From: Cristatella mucedo
Taxonomy: Eukaryota; Bryozoa; Phylactolaemata; Cristatellidae
Assembly (NCBI GenBank): GCA_009760855.2
Contig: WPIO01000248.1
Span: forward strand, 45,001 to 109,000
Direction of reading: 5' to 3'
Length of the DNA stretch: 64,000 bases
The notes beneath the pieces were generated by a model, which was given only the letters and a program-made list of their open reading frames with translations, was not told where the DNA came from and made no database searches. Below are positions 10,441 to 21,129 of the stretch, piece after piece. Position numbers and translations under genes: made by a program. Position 1 is the first letter of the stretch. Every line of letters starts with the position of its first letter.

Positions 10441-12267
10441 GTAAGGTTTGCGATGGTTGCGATACTCGAAGGTGCTCTCCCCGATCTCATTCTAGTGTGA
10501 AGTGTAGCTAGCTCAGTCAGTTTCAAAGAGACCTGTAGCATTTAAGTCAGCATAGGTTAGTTGAGAGGAAAGCATCTTGGATTGGTAGTATATTTGTGTG
10601 CATTTGTGATATGGCAGCCCCCATAGACCTGCTGTGCTGCAGAGCTGATGAGTTGGCCTGAATACTGGATCTGCTCAAGATAAATCATGTGTCTAAGTTG
10701 ACAAGTTCTTTTTTCAACAATGGCTGCTTCTTGGCGTGTAGGATTCATGGCTGAGCCTACCTGTTTACTGCAGCACATTGCTGAACCGGTCACCTATATG
10801 CTTAAGGCGACTCCTGTCGAAGTCATCTACCCAGCTTGTAGCTATACAAGAAGTAAAGGCAACGATAAGAAGCTACCGATGTCAAAAGTAAAAGCATATT
10901 GGCCACGTACGATGTCCTTTAATCAACATGGAAAATCAGCCTATTTGCCCTAAATGTGCTTCAAAATCAGTGGTCAGACTTCATTGACTACTTATAGTGT
11001 ACTGAGTGTCGTGAGACTACCTGATATTGGCTTGGCATGTTCATACTCAATTGCTGATGGTTATAGCACATTTTCTTTGCATGTGTAGGTGCTTAAGTGT
11101 TAGCAGACTAATGGTATGTACTTCTCGGTTTTGGCAGATATTCGATCAGTGCATTCATCCGGAGCTCGAGGCAACACCCAACTTTTACATTTACTTATAA
11201 CTTGTTAGACATGCCTCAATAATGGTTCTTAACTAGCGTTGAATAATCAGAATGTATAAAGCAGCTTAATACAGCTGTTATTCTTGGCCCAAGTTGCCAT
11301 TTTCTTGTGCATTGCATATGACATGGACTTATCTGATAGCCTTGCCTGGCAGGCGGCTAACCATTTCGGCTAGCTTTCAGCATGCATTGCTACTCTATGC
11401 TTAACTATTGTGGAGATGACAGATGCAAGAAAACACAGTCAAATCTTTTGCACCAGATAACACATCAGAATTGGCTGCAAGCTGACCTGGTACAACTGAG
11501 GATGTGAGGTCTGAGTTCCTGCATTTCCCGCTCTCACATTATGTGTTAGCTGTTTGATAAGGCATAGTATTGTTCTAGATCCGAGCACAGACTTCGGTTA
11601 TGCACTCTGAGAGCTAACAATTAGCCAATGTGGTGGGAGCTGAGCAGGTGTTCTTAGGCTTCAGCCTGTGGATTTCCTGGTTAAAACCTGTCCATTAGTA
11701 ACTGTTATTCTAACGTGAATTATATAGTTGTTATGTTAAAAGGTTGTTAAATTGCATTTCACTATGTTAACACATATTCTCCATCCAGCCTAGTTTCAAC
11801 TAAGAAATTACACCAAAAGAAGGGAATCTCATCATAGAAACGTGTGCCGGTCTCAACTGTGTTTTTTTTGGTGGTCGTGACTGCTTACGGAAGAAAAGAC
11901 GTGAACGTATGTACCAACTTAATGAATACATTTGCATTCACGCATGTATGTTTCTCTGTGTACAAGTGAGTTTGCTGGCATGCATGAGCTCGTGAACTTC
12001 TGCAAGCAGTTGTGTGTCTGCTAGCGGGTGTATGAGTGTGGTTGTTTGTGAGCAAGTGTATGAGTGTCAGAGAGTGGGTGTGTCAGTGGCTGTGTCTGAG
12101 AGTGGGTGCGTGTCTGTGAGTCGACGTGTGTCCACAGTGGAAATTTGTCTATGGGAAATTTGTGTCTATGGGCGGATGTGTGCCCGTGATAAGGCTTGTA
12201 TCTGCGAGGGAAAAGGAAGCATGATCGATGGGCTAGTGGTCGCATGCTCAATGACAATATACCGCGT
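10441..12267. other. Unassigned, possible large intron
   Basis: About 1.8 kb, AT-rich in parts, with GT-rich cryptic repeats from 11940 to 12140. I see no exon with both splice sites and no repeat-family match. Confidence 0.4.
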
Positions 12268-12474
12268 TGAGAGGTGGCATGCACCAAGTTCACATGCAAA
12301 TATGGTTAACGTCATGATGCACAGTGTTAGCACGCATAAGCACACAAAGGAAGAATCACAGGCTTACCCAGCTTCGTTTCCCTTTGCAGAAAATGTAAAG
12401 CACCTAGAAAGATATTGAGGTGTCTGAGGGCACTTTATCAAGTGCATTATTATTATTCTTCTTATTATTAGCTT
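12268..12474 (+). mobile_element. LINE family B 3' fragment with inverted 5' part
   Basis: Bases 12268-12363 are the family B 3' UTR in minus orientation (gcacgcataagcac). From about 12376 the later 3' UTR continues in plus orientation (tttccctttgcag) to the (ATT)n end. A 5' segment flipped relative to an intact 3' end is the form left by twin priming during target-primed reverse transcription. Confidence 0.75.
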
Positions 12475-13041
12475 GGGATGTGGGCGAAATGCAGAAACTC
12501 TCAAGATGTAGAACGCTACAAGAACTCGTTCGCAATGGTTTTTCCTTGAGACAAGCAGTTCAATCAGTTTCGTGTAGAGCCCACCTTTTTTCCGTGCAAG
12601 TGATTCTTACTGAGAAGAAAGCGTTGACTGAGCAGTTGGCCAAATTTTGGGATAGGACTTGGAGTTAGCTACATCAACGGTGGCACATTGCGGTTGGCTT
12701 ACTTTTACCCCTAGTTGTGTGTGCGCTCAACCGATGTGCTTAATTTTGCTTGGCCGTTGCAGCGTCAGTGACTCGCTTGTGACCGGAGGCTGTCACGACC
12801 ATTAAGTGATACAGATTTTTTGACGTTCTGACAACGCCGACTTGCCGGAAGTGAGCATATTAAAGTTTTGTTTAAGCTTGCACGAGTTCACCTTTACGTC
12901 CACAGGCCTCCCAGAGTGCCTTGTAACACAAGCAACTGCCTGCTCTGCGAGGTGATTTTCTTGGGTGCTCCTGCTGCTGACGTTTTACCTCTGTTTTTCC
13001 GTAGCAAACGTTGAAAGTTTTTGTTTTTTGTTCTTCCGCAG
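12475..13041. other. Unassigned, coding-like frame at 12475-12665
   Basis: An open plus frame reads RCRTLQELVRNGFSLRQAV and continues to a stop at 12668, but no acceptor is evident before it. The stretch ends in two pyrimidine-rich acceptor-like tracts, at about 13005 and 13041. Confidence 0.3.
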
Positions 13042-13197
13042 CTTATGAGCCCCTACTCTGATTACTACCTGCGTTATCATTTCTTACAAGTCACGCAATG
13101 CCAACCGATTTTTAAGCTACTGCTGGCTGCCTCTAGAGGCGACTGCTGTTCATACGTGTGCAGCTGCAGTTACATAGCAAGCCTTCACGAGCAATGA
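13042..13197 (+). CDS. Candidate terminal exon, unknown protein
   Basis: A very T-rich tract ending ttcttccgcag precedes a frame of 51 codons and TGA. It reads LMSPYSDYYLRYHFLQVTQ and then QPIFKLLLAASRGDCC. The good acceptor and natural composition suggest a last exon. It could belong to the Tudor gene upstream on the same strand, but no exon joining it is proven. No domain is recognised. Confidence 0.4.
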   Translation, partial: LMSPYSDYYLRYHFLQVTQCQPIFKLLLAASRGDCCSYVCSCSYIASLHEQ

Positions 13198-13296
13198 TGT
13201 AATCAAGAACCGCCCCCTTGATCCCAACGTTAGCCGCCACCCACTCTGCAGCTGCTGCTGTGCTTGCCCTGCATCTGGGTAGCCAGCAGTTTGTTC

Positions 13297-14612
13297 TTCT
13301 TTAGCTCATCTCATCTCGCCGGGGCATCACTGGCACTGATATGCAATGGTTCAGGTCCTATTTCAGTGGGAGACTCCAGAGCATTGCCGTGAGTGGACAC
13401 AGATCATCGGCGTTATCTCTGAAATATGAGGTACCTCAGGGCTCCGAGCTAAGTCCGGCTTTTTTCACAGTTTATACTCTTTCTCTTGCTGATGTGATTG
13501 CCAAGCACAGTCTAGGCTATCACTTCTGTGTGGATGACACTCAATTGTACCTTTGCTTTGATCCCTCCCAGCCTTCGAGCACCTCGAATTCTCTCAACTC
13601 ACTTGCTGCATGTATTCATGACATCCACACATGGATGGCAGCAAATTTTCTAAAACTATACGATGATAAAACAAACTTGCCAGTTATGGGCAAACGAAGT
13701 GTGTCTCGGAAATTGGAAAGGCTGACTCTCAAAACTGGCTTCACCAGCATATCTCCTGTTGACTCAGCTCGAAATCTACTTGTCATGTTACAAAGTGACC
13801 TCTCGTTAGACGACCACATCTGCTCCACAGTCAAATCTGCCCACTTTCAGCTACATAGCATTGCTAACATTCAGGCATGTTTAGATAAGGATACCAAGTC
13901 TAAGTTGGTCCATATATTTGTGACATCCCGACTTGACTTCTGTAACTCGCTTCTTGCTGGCCTACCGGCATGTGCGATCAGGCGATTACAGCTCGTGCAA
14001 AACTCTGCAGCTAGGCTTGTCTGTCGTGAGCATCGCAGTTGGCAAATTACTCCACTTCTCGCCGACCTGCACTAGCTACCAGTCAAGCGACGGATTGACT
14101 TCAAGGTTTTTGTCCCTCACTTTTAGGTCACTTCATTCTATGGCTCTAGCCTATCTCTCAGATCTACTCAACTATCAAGCCAAGCATCGTACCACCAGCT
14201 TTTCGGAATCCAACAATCTATCAATACATCGTACAAACCTCAAATCCTTTGGAGACCGTGCATTTAGTTCGTATGCTCCCAAAGCCTAGAACTCACTCCC
14301 GACTTGCCTCAGAACATCCCCTGACTTGACCGCATTTAAAAAGAAATTAAAAACACCTATTGAGGACAGTATTTCGTGCGTCCCTGTGATACGTCCCTCA
14401 CGTGCTTATGCGTGCTGACACTGTGCATGCTGCCACTAACCACATTTGTATGTTTACCCTGTGCATGTCATCCCTAACCACGTTGTTCATCAAGCATGAT
14501 ATTACTTGCGACTCAACCGCGTTTCCCTTTGCAGCAAACGTAAAGCGCTTAGGAAGAGATTGAGCTCTTTGTGGGTGCTTTATCAGGTGCATTGTTATTA
14601 TCATTATGCAAT
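13297..14612 (+). mobile_element. LINE family B, 5'-truncated, with RT remnant
   Basis: This copy begins in the reverse transcriptase just before the W-F-R-S-Y segment and runs to the 3' (ATT)n-like end. The catalytic box is altered (CVDDTQLYL for YADDTQLYL). The frame is open from about 13341 to 14072, where TGG-like codons become stops. The C-terminal part (RLVCREHRS; NLKSFGDRAFSSYAPKA) follows in shifted frames. The usual hairpin tail is present near 14548. The copy is inactive. Confidence 0.9.
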
Positions 14613-15905
14613 AAATTTCCCAACATTAATAATAATGTACATTGGCTGGTTAGAGAGACTCATTGGAAGATTTAAGAGTGCTTCGAAAGGACTTCAAGCT
14701 TTTTGAAATTGACGGAGGAAAACAATAACAAAATCCGTGCCAGTTTTGTACGATCTCCAAGTACGAAAGAGATAGAGCCTGTAGCGGTTAAAAGGGCAGA
14801 TTTTCATTACAACAAACCACTCTAGGTATCTAGTTGAGTATTCTTAGGGCATGCCAAACCCGTACTTTAGAACAGCCTAAGGTTACAAATGCAGTCATGG
14901 CAGTTCTTGCCGACGTCACAGTAGTGACCGGCGTCACAGCTCTGACAGGCGTATGAACATTGATCAGCGTAGCGAGAATGACCATCGTTCCATTATTGAC
15001 CGGTATCTTTTGGTCCGTCGACCACTTTGCGCGATACACGGCAGTGGTTGAATTGCCCTTGAAGTTGCCCTTAACTTTTTACTTTACTCCGAAATTAAAT
15101 GGACCCCAGCAGGAGCACATGTGTGCAAGCTATCTAATGCAAAGAGCTAAAGCTGTTGTACTCTTGTCTTGCCTTAATCAAGCATTGCAAAGGCATAGTT
15201 GTACGAATATTAATCGCATACTGAAACCAATACAGCTAGTACCTGTTTAAAGTTAACATGTTTCTTGTTTGACACCTCAGAAATTATGTGCCTTTGGATA
15301 TGTAAATGCTTATCGCTTCTGGCTGGTATTGCCACTCCAGCGGCTTTATTAGAACACCATCGGGTATTAATCAGCATACCAGTTACGATCAGGCCTTTGT
15401 ATTGCTTTGTTTTTGTAGTTCAAATCCATTTATAGATATCCTTGCTGTTGTTAAGATCAGTTAGATATGAACTAAGAAAAGTGCCCTGGAGCCGACGCAG
15501 GGGCCGGGCCGCTGAGTACCCGTTTGCTTGATAATCTTGGCATAATCTTCAGTCGCTCCGTCGGTACTTTCTCAAGCGTTGCTGTGAATTTCTGTAACTT
15601 AATGGTCATCACGCTGTAAGTCTGTCGGCTCAACTTAACGCTCGCCAACGAAATTCTTGCTCAATTAAACCCTATTAACAAGCTGCCTTGTATTCTGGAA
15701 AACGCCTCGATTCGCTCGCCTTGATTAAAACGGGGCGAAAATAAGTACACTCCCCTGAATTGAATATGCAACTATGGCTGCCTTCCTCTTTTTTCACACC
15801 CTAGCGTAATCCAAACTGGAGGCGGTGCTACTATTATCACAACCTCAAAGTTTACTTTCAAGCAGTTTACGGTAGCTTTGAATCAGTCTTTCGAAACTAT
15901 TGGTG
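14613..15905. other. Unassigned sequence
   Basis: About 1.3 kb with no exon, repeat-family match or RNA gene that I can support. Confidence 0.4.
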
Positions 15906-16075
15906 AGCCGTGATGGCTCACTAGGTAAGGCAGTTGCTTTCATGACCTCGGAACCGAGGTTGTGGGTTCGATTCCTGCCGTTGGCGATTCTCTATCGCCA
16001 CTGCACGCGGTGGTGATAGCCGTAAAGGCTCTTCCGTCGCTACACAAAAAGAGGCTGTTTAGTCAGCTAGGGTTT
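15906..16075 (+). mobile_element. SINE1, tRNA-derived
   Basis: The head carries an A-box-like TGGCTCACTAGG (15914-15925) and a perfect B box GGTTCGATTCC (15965-15975), as in a pol III promoter. A body with TATCGCCACTGCACGCGG follows, then a tail with CTGTTTAGTCAGC. Other copies lie at 48601-48772 (+) and 62607-62712 (-). No intact tRNA cloverleaf continues past the B box, so this is a SINE and not a tRNA gene. Confidence 0.8.
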
Positions 16076-16561
16076 ATTGTCTTGATTTCAAGCGACAACA
16101 AACCTACCGATGGTGGCAGTAGTCCATCGCGCACGAAGTAACTAGTCCTTCAGCTCAGACATCTGTGATTTTATTTCGATTGTGTGTGCAAGATATAGAA
16201 CTTTCTTCAATATATACGTTTACAATGTTCATTTTTCTAACTGACCTGACGCCTTGAGCACGGAATTTGGTGCACATACTCACTCACTCTCTCTAGGTGC
16301 TCATGTGCACCGAGATCCGCACTGCTGTCGCGTCACCTCTCCCGATAGCCGATATGAATTTTTAATGTGCCTGTTACAGTGCAACCGTATGCAGGGATCA
16401 ACGTTACTTCGAGGCGTGCCACCATTTCTCGCGGCTGCTGCCTGCTTCTTTCAGCCGACAGCGACCTCTGGGCACTTGACCAATTTTCCTCGTACAACTG
16501 CACTTTATCAGCATTAATTCTGGCAAAATTCTGCCTGACTAACCATATAACAAATTTGTTA
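16076..16561. other. Unassigned sequence
   Basis: About 490 bases with no feature recognised. Two overlapping plus frames near 16254-16517 have no splice context. Confidence 0.4.
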
Positions 16562-16700
16562 ATAATTCATTTTTATAGCACCCCAAGTGAACTTAATCTC
16601 TGTTCAGGCGCTTCACATATGCCACGGGGCTCGAACCCATGACCTCGGCCAGACCTTGCTCGGGTCGATCACCTTAACCGCTGGACCAAACCAGCCGACC
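16562..16700 (-). mobile_element. SINE2, tRNA-derived, with LINE-like tail
   Basis: On the minus strand the head reads TGGTTTGGTCCAGCGG and then has a B box GGTTCGAGCCC (complement at 16627-16637). The tail AAGCGCCTGAACAGAGATT followed by a GGGTGCT arm resembles the LINE family B hairpin tail. The copy ends at an AT-rich 3' end. Confidence 0.8.
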
Positions 16701-16904
16701 ATATGCCGATCTCATTCTGTCTACAAATGTGCCCTCATCCTTCTCATAAAATCACCTGCGAATTGCAAAACCCGTAAACCCTTGACATTATTTGTGTTCA
16801 TGCGAGAATACCGGCTTCGCCTCTCCTGCTCAATCCCCATTGCGACCCATCATCATTAATAGATCGCTACAACACGATTCCACTAGCTGATATGCTCGAT
16901 AAAT

Positions 16905-17350
16905 TTGAACCTGCGACTAATCACACTGCGCCCTCGTCCAGACCGCCGTTGCTTTACCGCAGACACTACACTAGCTATAAATACAAACTGCAAGCTTGAA
17001 AAAGCATACTCAAGATCAGGACTGAATGCCGATCGACGGGTTTATGAAGACTACTGTAGATCGTACCAATCGATCCTAATAAAGGTTAAGAATAACTATT
17101 ATAAAAAACATTGTCAAGTCACAGATGAACAGTATAAAAATGCTGATGTCGACGAGGAACTTTCTCCTTGACCGCTCCCAGCTTAGCTCATTTCCATGTA
17201 GGAACCTAAAACGCATCTATTTATCACGTATCAAATTGGTTGCTGTAAATCAGGATTAATGTACTTACGCGTGCAGGCACTATGCACACTGCCACTAACC
17301 ATGCTTGCAAGCTGACACTGTGCACGCCATCCTTAACCATGTTCTTTTTG
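16905..17350 (+). mobile_element. LINE family B, internally deleted
   Basis: The first part encodes the basic linker that in L2-type ORF2 lies between endonuclease and RT (LEKAYSRSGLNADRRVYEDY). From about 17200 it jumps to family B 3' UTR sequence (cactatgcacactgccacta). The RT is missing here, but an RT segment follows in opposite orientation at 17385. Confidence 0.6.
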
Positions 17351-17384
17351 TTGTTTACTTAGCTAGCATAAAAAGTAGTTTAAG

Positions 17385-18175
17385 CGCTAGTCTTTCCAAT
17401 TTCTGAATCACACATTGTTTGCCCATAACATTTAATTTTGTTTGATCATTATTCAGTTTAAGACAATTTTTTGCCATGAATGTGTGGATGTTGTATATAT
17501 ATATGCAGCAATGGAGTTGAGAGAATCCAACGTGCTGTATGGCAGGGAGAGATCAAAGCAAAGGTGCAAATGAGCTTCATCCCTATTGAAGTGAAAGCCT
17601 ATATTGTGCATGGCAATCACGTCGGCAAGATGAAGAGTACAAACAAGGAAAGAAAAACCGCACCAAGCACGAAGCCCTGAACTACTCCATATTTCAGACG
17701 TTCCTCTGATGATCTCTGTGCATTCACATTCATACTCTGACGTCTCCCGCTGAGATAGGGAATGAACCATTGCCATAGTGTGCTAGTAAATCTCATTCGC
17801 GATTAGAGATTCTCAAGAAGGGCCCGGTGATCAATAGTATCAAAAGCTGCTGACAGATTGAGCAAGACAAGAAGAGACACCCTACCCATGTTTGCATTCC
17901 TGAGTAGGTCGTTTTACACCCGAAGCAATGCTGACTCTGAGGAGTAGTTATCTCCAAAACCAGACTTGAACTTACTAGAACGATTTGAAGCTTCAATATA
18001 TAAGTTCGGCTGGTCTGCCTCGACTCGTTCCAACCTCTTGGATTGGAATGTTAGAAGGAGCCATCGTGGTAGTTACTCAAGTTCTCTTGGTCTAGTGTTG
18101 CTTTCTTGAGTAGTGGCCCAACAGCAGAATTTTTGGGAGGTTCTCGGACATGACCTGGGGAAAATCACATATTAA
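17385..18175 (-). mobile_element. LINE family B RT fragment, inverted
   Basis: The minus strand encodes RT parts from the fingers/palm (SAAFDTIDH-like near 17830) to LPLADVIAMHNIGFHFNRD near 17600 and the following D-I-W--N segment near 17480. The catalytic box is degenerate (NRDEAHLHL). Together with 16905-17350 it looks like one rearranged element or two insertions. Confidence 0.75.
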
Positions 18176-18600
18176 TTATGTTAGTAATGCATGGAGCAGA
18201 AGATCTATGCACCTTAGAAGCCGGATGCTGGAAATATGGTCCAAAGGAATATTTGCCTATTTGATAGGGATATGAACTACAGAACGAGGTCACTGACCTG
18301 CTTGAATGTATACATTGAGGTGTTGCAAGGAATTGAGAGACAGAATTCCAGGAGGGATACTTCCATCGTTGAAATGGTCTCCTTGACATTGTCTATCTTT
18401 TGGACCAAAAAGACAATAAAGCGATCAGCTAGATCATCACAGGGATCATTAGGTAAGGAGCTAACCTTGAAGTGGTTGAGGAGATGGTTAATCGTCAACA
18501 TCATCATTTTTTGATTGCACATTTGCGAATTAGCATTGATTTAGCAATTGCAAAATTTAGCTAAGCCTGTGTTGAAGGTTATTTGTTTTTATAAACTGTC
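18176..18600. other. Unassigned sequence
   Basis: About 425 bases between LINE remnants. No exon or repeat match is recognised. Confidence 0.4.
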
Positions 18601-18990
18601 TAGAGGTTGAGCCATCAGTCATTATATCACGCAGAAAAGGGAAAATGAGAAACATAGCTCAGTCAGACAGGCAGTCGAGAGTGTAACTCTGGTATGTAAC
18701 TAACAGCTTAGGGCTGCTGAAAGAGAACGTGGCTCATTCGGAACCTGGGTAGTAGATGTCGTTGCAACGAGAACAGTTGAAGCGACTTCCGCAGTAAAAA
18801 ACGGTCAAGGCAAAAGCTTCTACAACCAATGATCTTTAGGCGAAAGAACCAACAGCTAATTTATTGGCCGCAGAAGGCCCGAGGGCCCAAAAAGTTTGGA
18901 ACCACAGTATCTACTTACGTAGGTCTAACGGAGCCTCCAAGAATTAGCAGCTCTTGTCGGTAAGCGAAGGCTTACTTGGTATCCGCAGAT
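18601..18990 (-). mobile_element. LINE family A, highly degenerate 3' part
   Basis: Weak but continuous similarity to the family A C-terminal and 3' UTR region. Examples are agcttctacaaccaatgatctttaggcg against aaagcttctgtcgccaacggtctttaagcg in better copies, and the cagctaatttattg segment. It is old and non-coding. Confidence 0.6.
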
Positions 18991-19490
18991 TATTATATCC
19001 GTAGATCCATATATCCCCAGTACCAAGCACTGTCATCGAGTCTCATCAAATTAGACGGACTTAGAAAATGCAAAAATATCCTCATTGAGTGAATGCGTTA
19101 TCAAGAGGGTGTGTTGAAATATATCGCTTAAGATGCAGTGGTTCATTGCATTCCGCCAGCTGTCGCGATAGGACTTTTGGTCGTAGCCTTTAAATGCCGC
19201 CCCATAGGCGTCTACCTCTACGCAGAAGAAAATGCATGCCTGACCAACCGACTGACAGCCACAGGCATGTGCCCTTGCACTGCTCAAGCAGTCCGCTATC
19301 ACTCTGACATCTATCAAAAATTTGTCCAACAACGAGGAACGAACGATTACAACGATGACGAACTACCACATCAGCCTTTTCTGCTACCTTTGCTAAAGAC
19401 GTAGATCTAGTTAATTTAGAATCCATTGTAGGCTGCATAAAAAGTCGAACAACTCAAATTGTAGGCAGTCAGTTGACATTGGCAATTAGT
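18991..19490. other. Unassigned sequence
   Basis: About 500 bases. Open frames on both strands overlap near 19051-19438 without splice sites, and nothing is recognised. Confidence 0.4.
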
Positions 19491-20270
19491 TGTAATGTAA
19501 TGTAATGTATCTCCTTCTGTAACTCCCCAAAGTCATAAAGACCATGTGGGTATTACGCAGGAGAGTTTTTTATAGCTCACTCACAGTCTAAGCGGCTTTC
19601 GGTACGCATTCATTAGCCAACAGACTTCGTCTCACGCAAAAAAAGAGAAAGTGGGAAGCATAGCAGAGTCAGGAGAGCAGTTGAGGTCATAGTGAGTAGC
19701 ATGGAAGTAGCAGCTCGGAACTGCTGAAAAGGATAAGCCACAGTCGGCAGTAGGAGAGTAGTTGTCGTTGCGTAAGAATTGTGGGAACGAGTCCCACAGT
19801 CTAGGACCAGTAGAGCTAAAGCTTCTGTCGCCAACGGTCTTTAAGCGGAGGAATGGCAGAGCTAGTTTATTGTCGACACAGGACCTCAGGGCGCGAAGAG
19901 GCAGCAACTGATGCAGCAGTTCAGTTGGGTACGAAGGAGCCATGCCGTGTCGGGCCTTGTGGGTCAGGGTAAGAACTTTACTCTGTATCCGTTGCTAAAC
20001 CGGCATTCATCCTAGCTCGTTTAGCAAAGGAGACATGTGCTCAAACCACTGGGACTCGAAGACTAGCCTTGCAGCCATATTCATAGTCCGCTACAGTGGC
20101 TTAATAGCTTTCTTTGGCAGCTCAGCCAATAGGGAATTACAATAATCAAGCCGAGATGAAATTAAGGAGCCAGTTAAATTGTTGGCAAGCCACTCAGGGA
20201 GACAGATTCTAATATTTGGATAGGGATCGAGAGTGATGCCTGGCTGTAGAGCAGTCTTTTGAATGAAGCA
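19491..20270 (-). mobile_element. LINE family A, 5'-truncated
   Basis: The 3' end carries a tgtaatgtaatgtaatgta repeat at 19491-19509, then the family tail. The minus strand encodes the C-terminal region (LRALRSCVDNKLALPFL; GPRLWDSFPQFLRNDNY). The copy stops at about 20270, close to the truncation point of the copy at 48830. Confidence 0.88.
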
Positions 20271-20805
20271 GATACTTGTAGTCTTTGGGCCAGGCCAGAA
20301 ATCGAGGTCCGCATGCTGAGCGAGGTCATGTTTCGCCGGAGAGTTTTAACGAGGTTGGACTTTCAGTGCTGCTCTGTCCTACTCTCCGGCAATACATTCG
20401 TCAGTCAGACGGTCTCTACGAAACGCAAGCCGGCGCTTTTTTCCTAATGGTTCGGTGCTCGGCGTTGCTGCCACACGCGCCGCTGCCAGTACTGGCACGG
20501 CGTGCTAACGCGCTGTACCTAAGAATGTCCTATGCCGTTCTTCAATGCATCCGGCTCCAATGATTGTTATCGCACCTCAGTAAGAACTGGCACCGCTAGG
20601 AAGGCTAACTATCCTATACTTTTTGTAATAGCTTATTCTTTTGGATATGCGGTGGCCCATTTGAAAGGCCGAAAATGTTTCGTCAGTCGTTTCCCCGAAA
20701 TGCCTTGTTACCGGCAAGCAGCCGCTCCAGCGGTGAGGTGACGAGCAGATAAAAGGCCGCTCTGACAATGGCAGCAATTTAAGCACGTGACCAAACGTCA
20801 TGTGA
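20271..20805 (+). other. Coding-like block, no gene resolved
   Basis: A plus frame reads VLLCPTLRQYIRQSDGLYE and later LPVLARRANALYLRMSYAV before a stop at 20563. Other strand frames are open too. No acceptor-donor pair is convincing. It could be an exon of the same unknown gene as 20806-21129 or an old transposon gene. Confidence 0.25.
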
Positions 20806-21129
20806 CTCACAGCACCCTTCTGTGGAGGCCATACTGCAAAAGTGGCTTGCTCGGCAAGGACGCTGGACGTCGCCTCTCCGTATACCCTATTTCGAAGGAA
20901 CAAGGGACGCTACTTGGTTTGTGAACAATGCGCATTCTGCAACTTGCGAGGCAGCAGCTTCTCAATATCTTTTCTTGGCAGTGAGCTTAACGCACTGTCG
21001 TCAAACGACATTTGTAGACAGCCGGCATGCAAATGGCGGGAAACGGTCCACTGCTTTAGTTTTGGCCGAGAATACCGAGTCCTTTGGGGCCAAGGTGAGG
21101 AGCGCTTTTATGTAGTTGTTGCGGCCAAG
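20806..21129 (+). CDS. Candidate exon with paired cysteines, unknown protein
   Basis: A frame is open from 20806. It encodes RYLVCEQCAFCNLRG and later DICRQPACKWRETVHCFSF, then REYRVLWGQGEERFYVVVA. A strong donor AAG/GTAAGC sits at 21130 and an alternative CCAAG/GTGAGG at 21095. An acceptor (gactcacag) lies near 20812. C-x2-C and C-x4-C spacings suggest metal binding, but no known zinc-finger family fits. A domesticated or fossil transposon gene is an alternative. Confidence 0.4.

Noticed and set aside
15906-15980. A tRNA gene
   Set aside because: A and B boxes are present, but the body continues as a repeat shared with other loci and the acceptor stem does not close. It is called a SINE.
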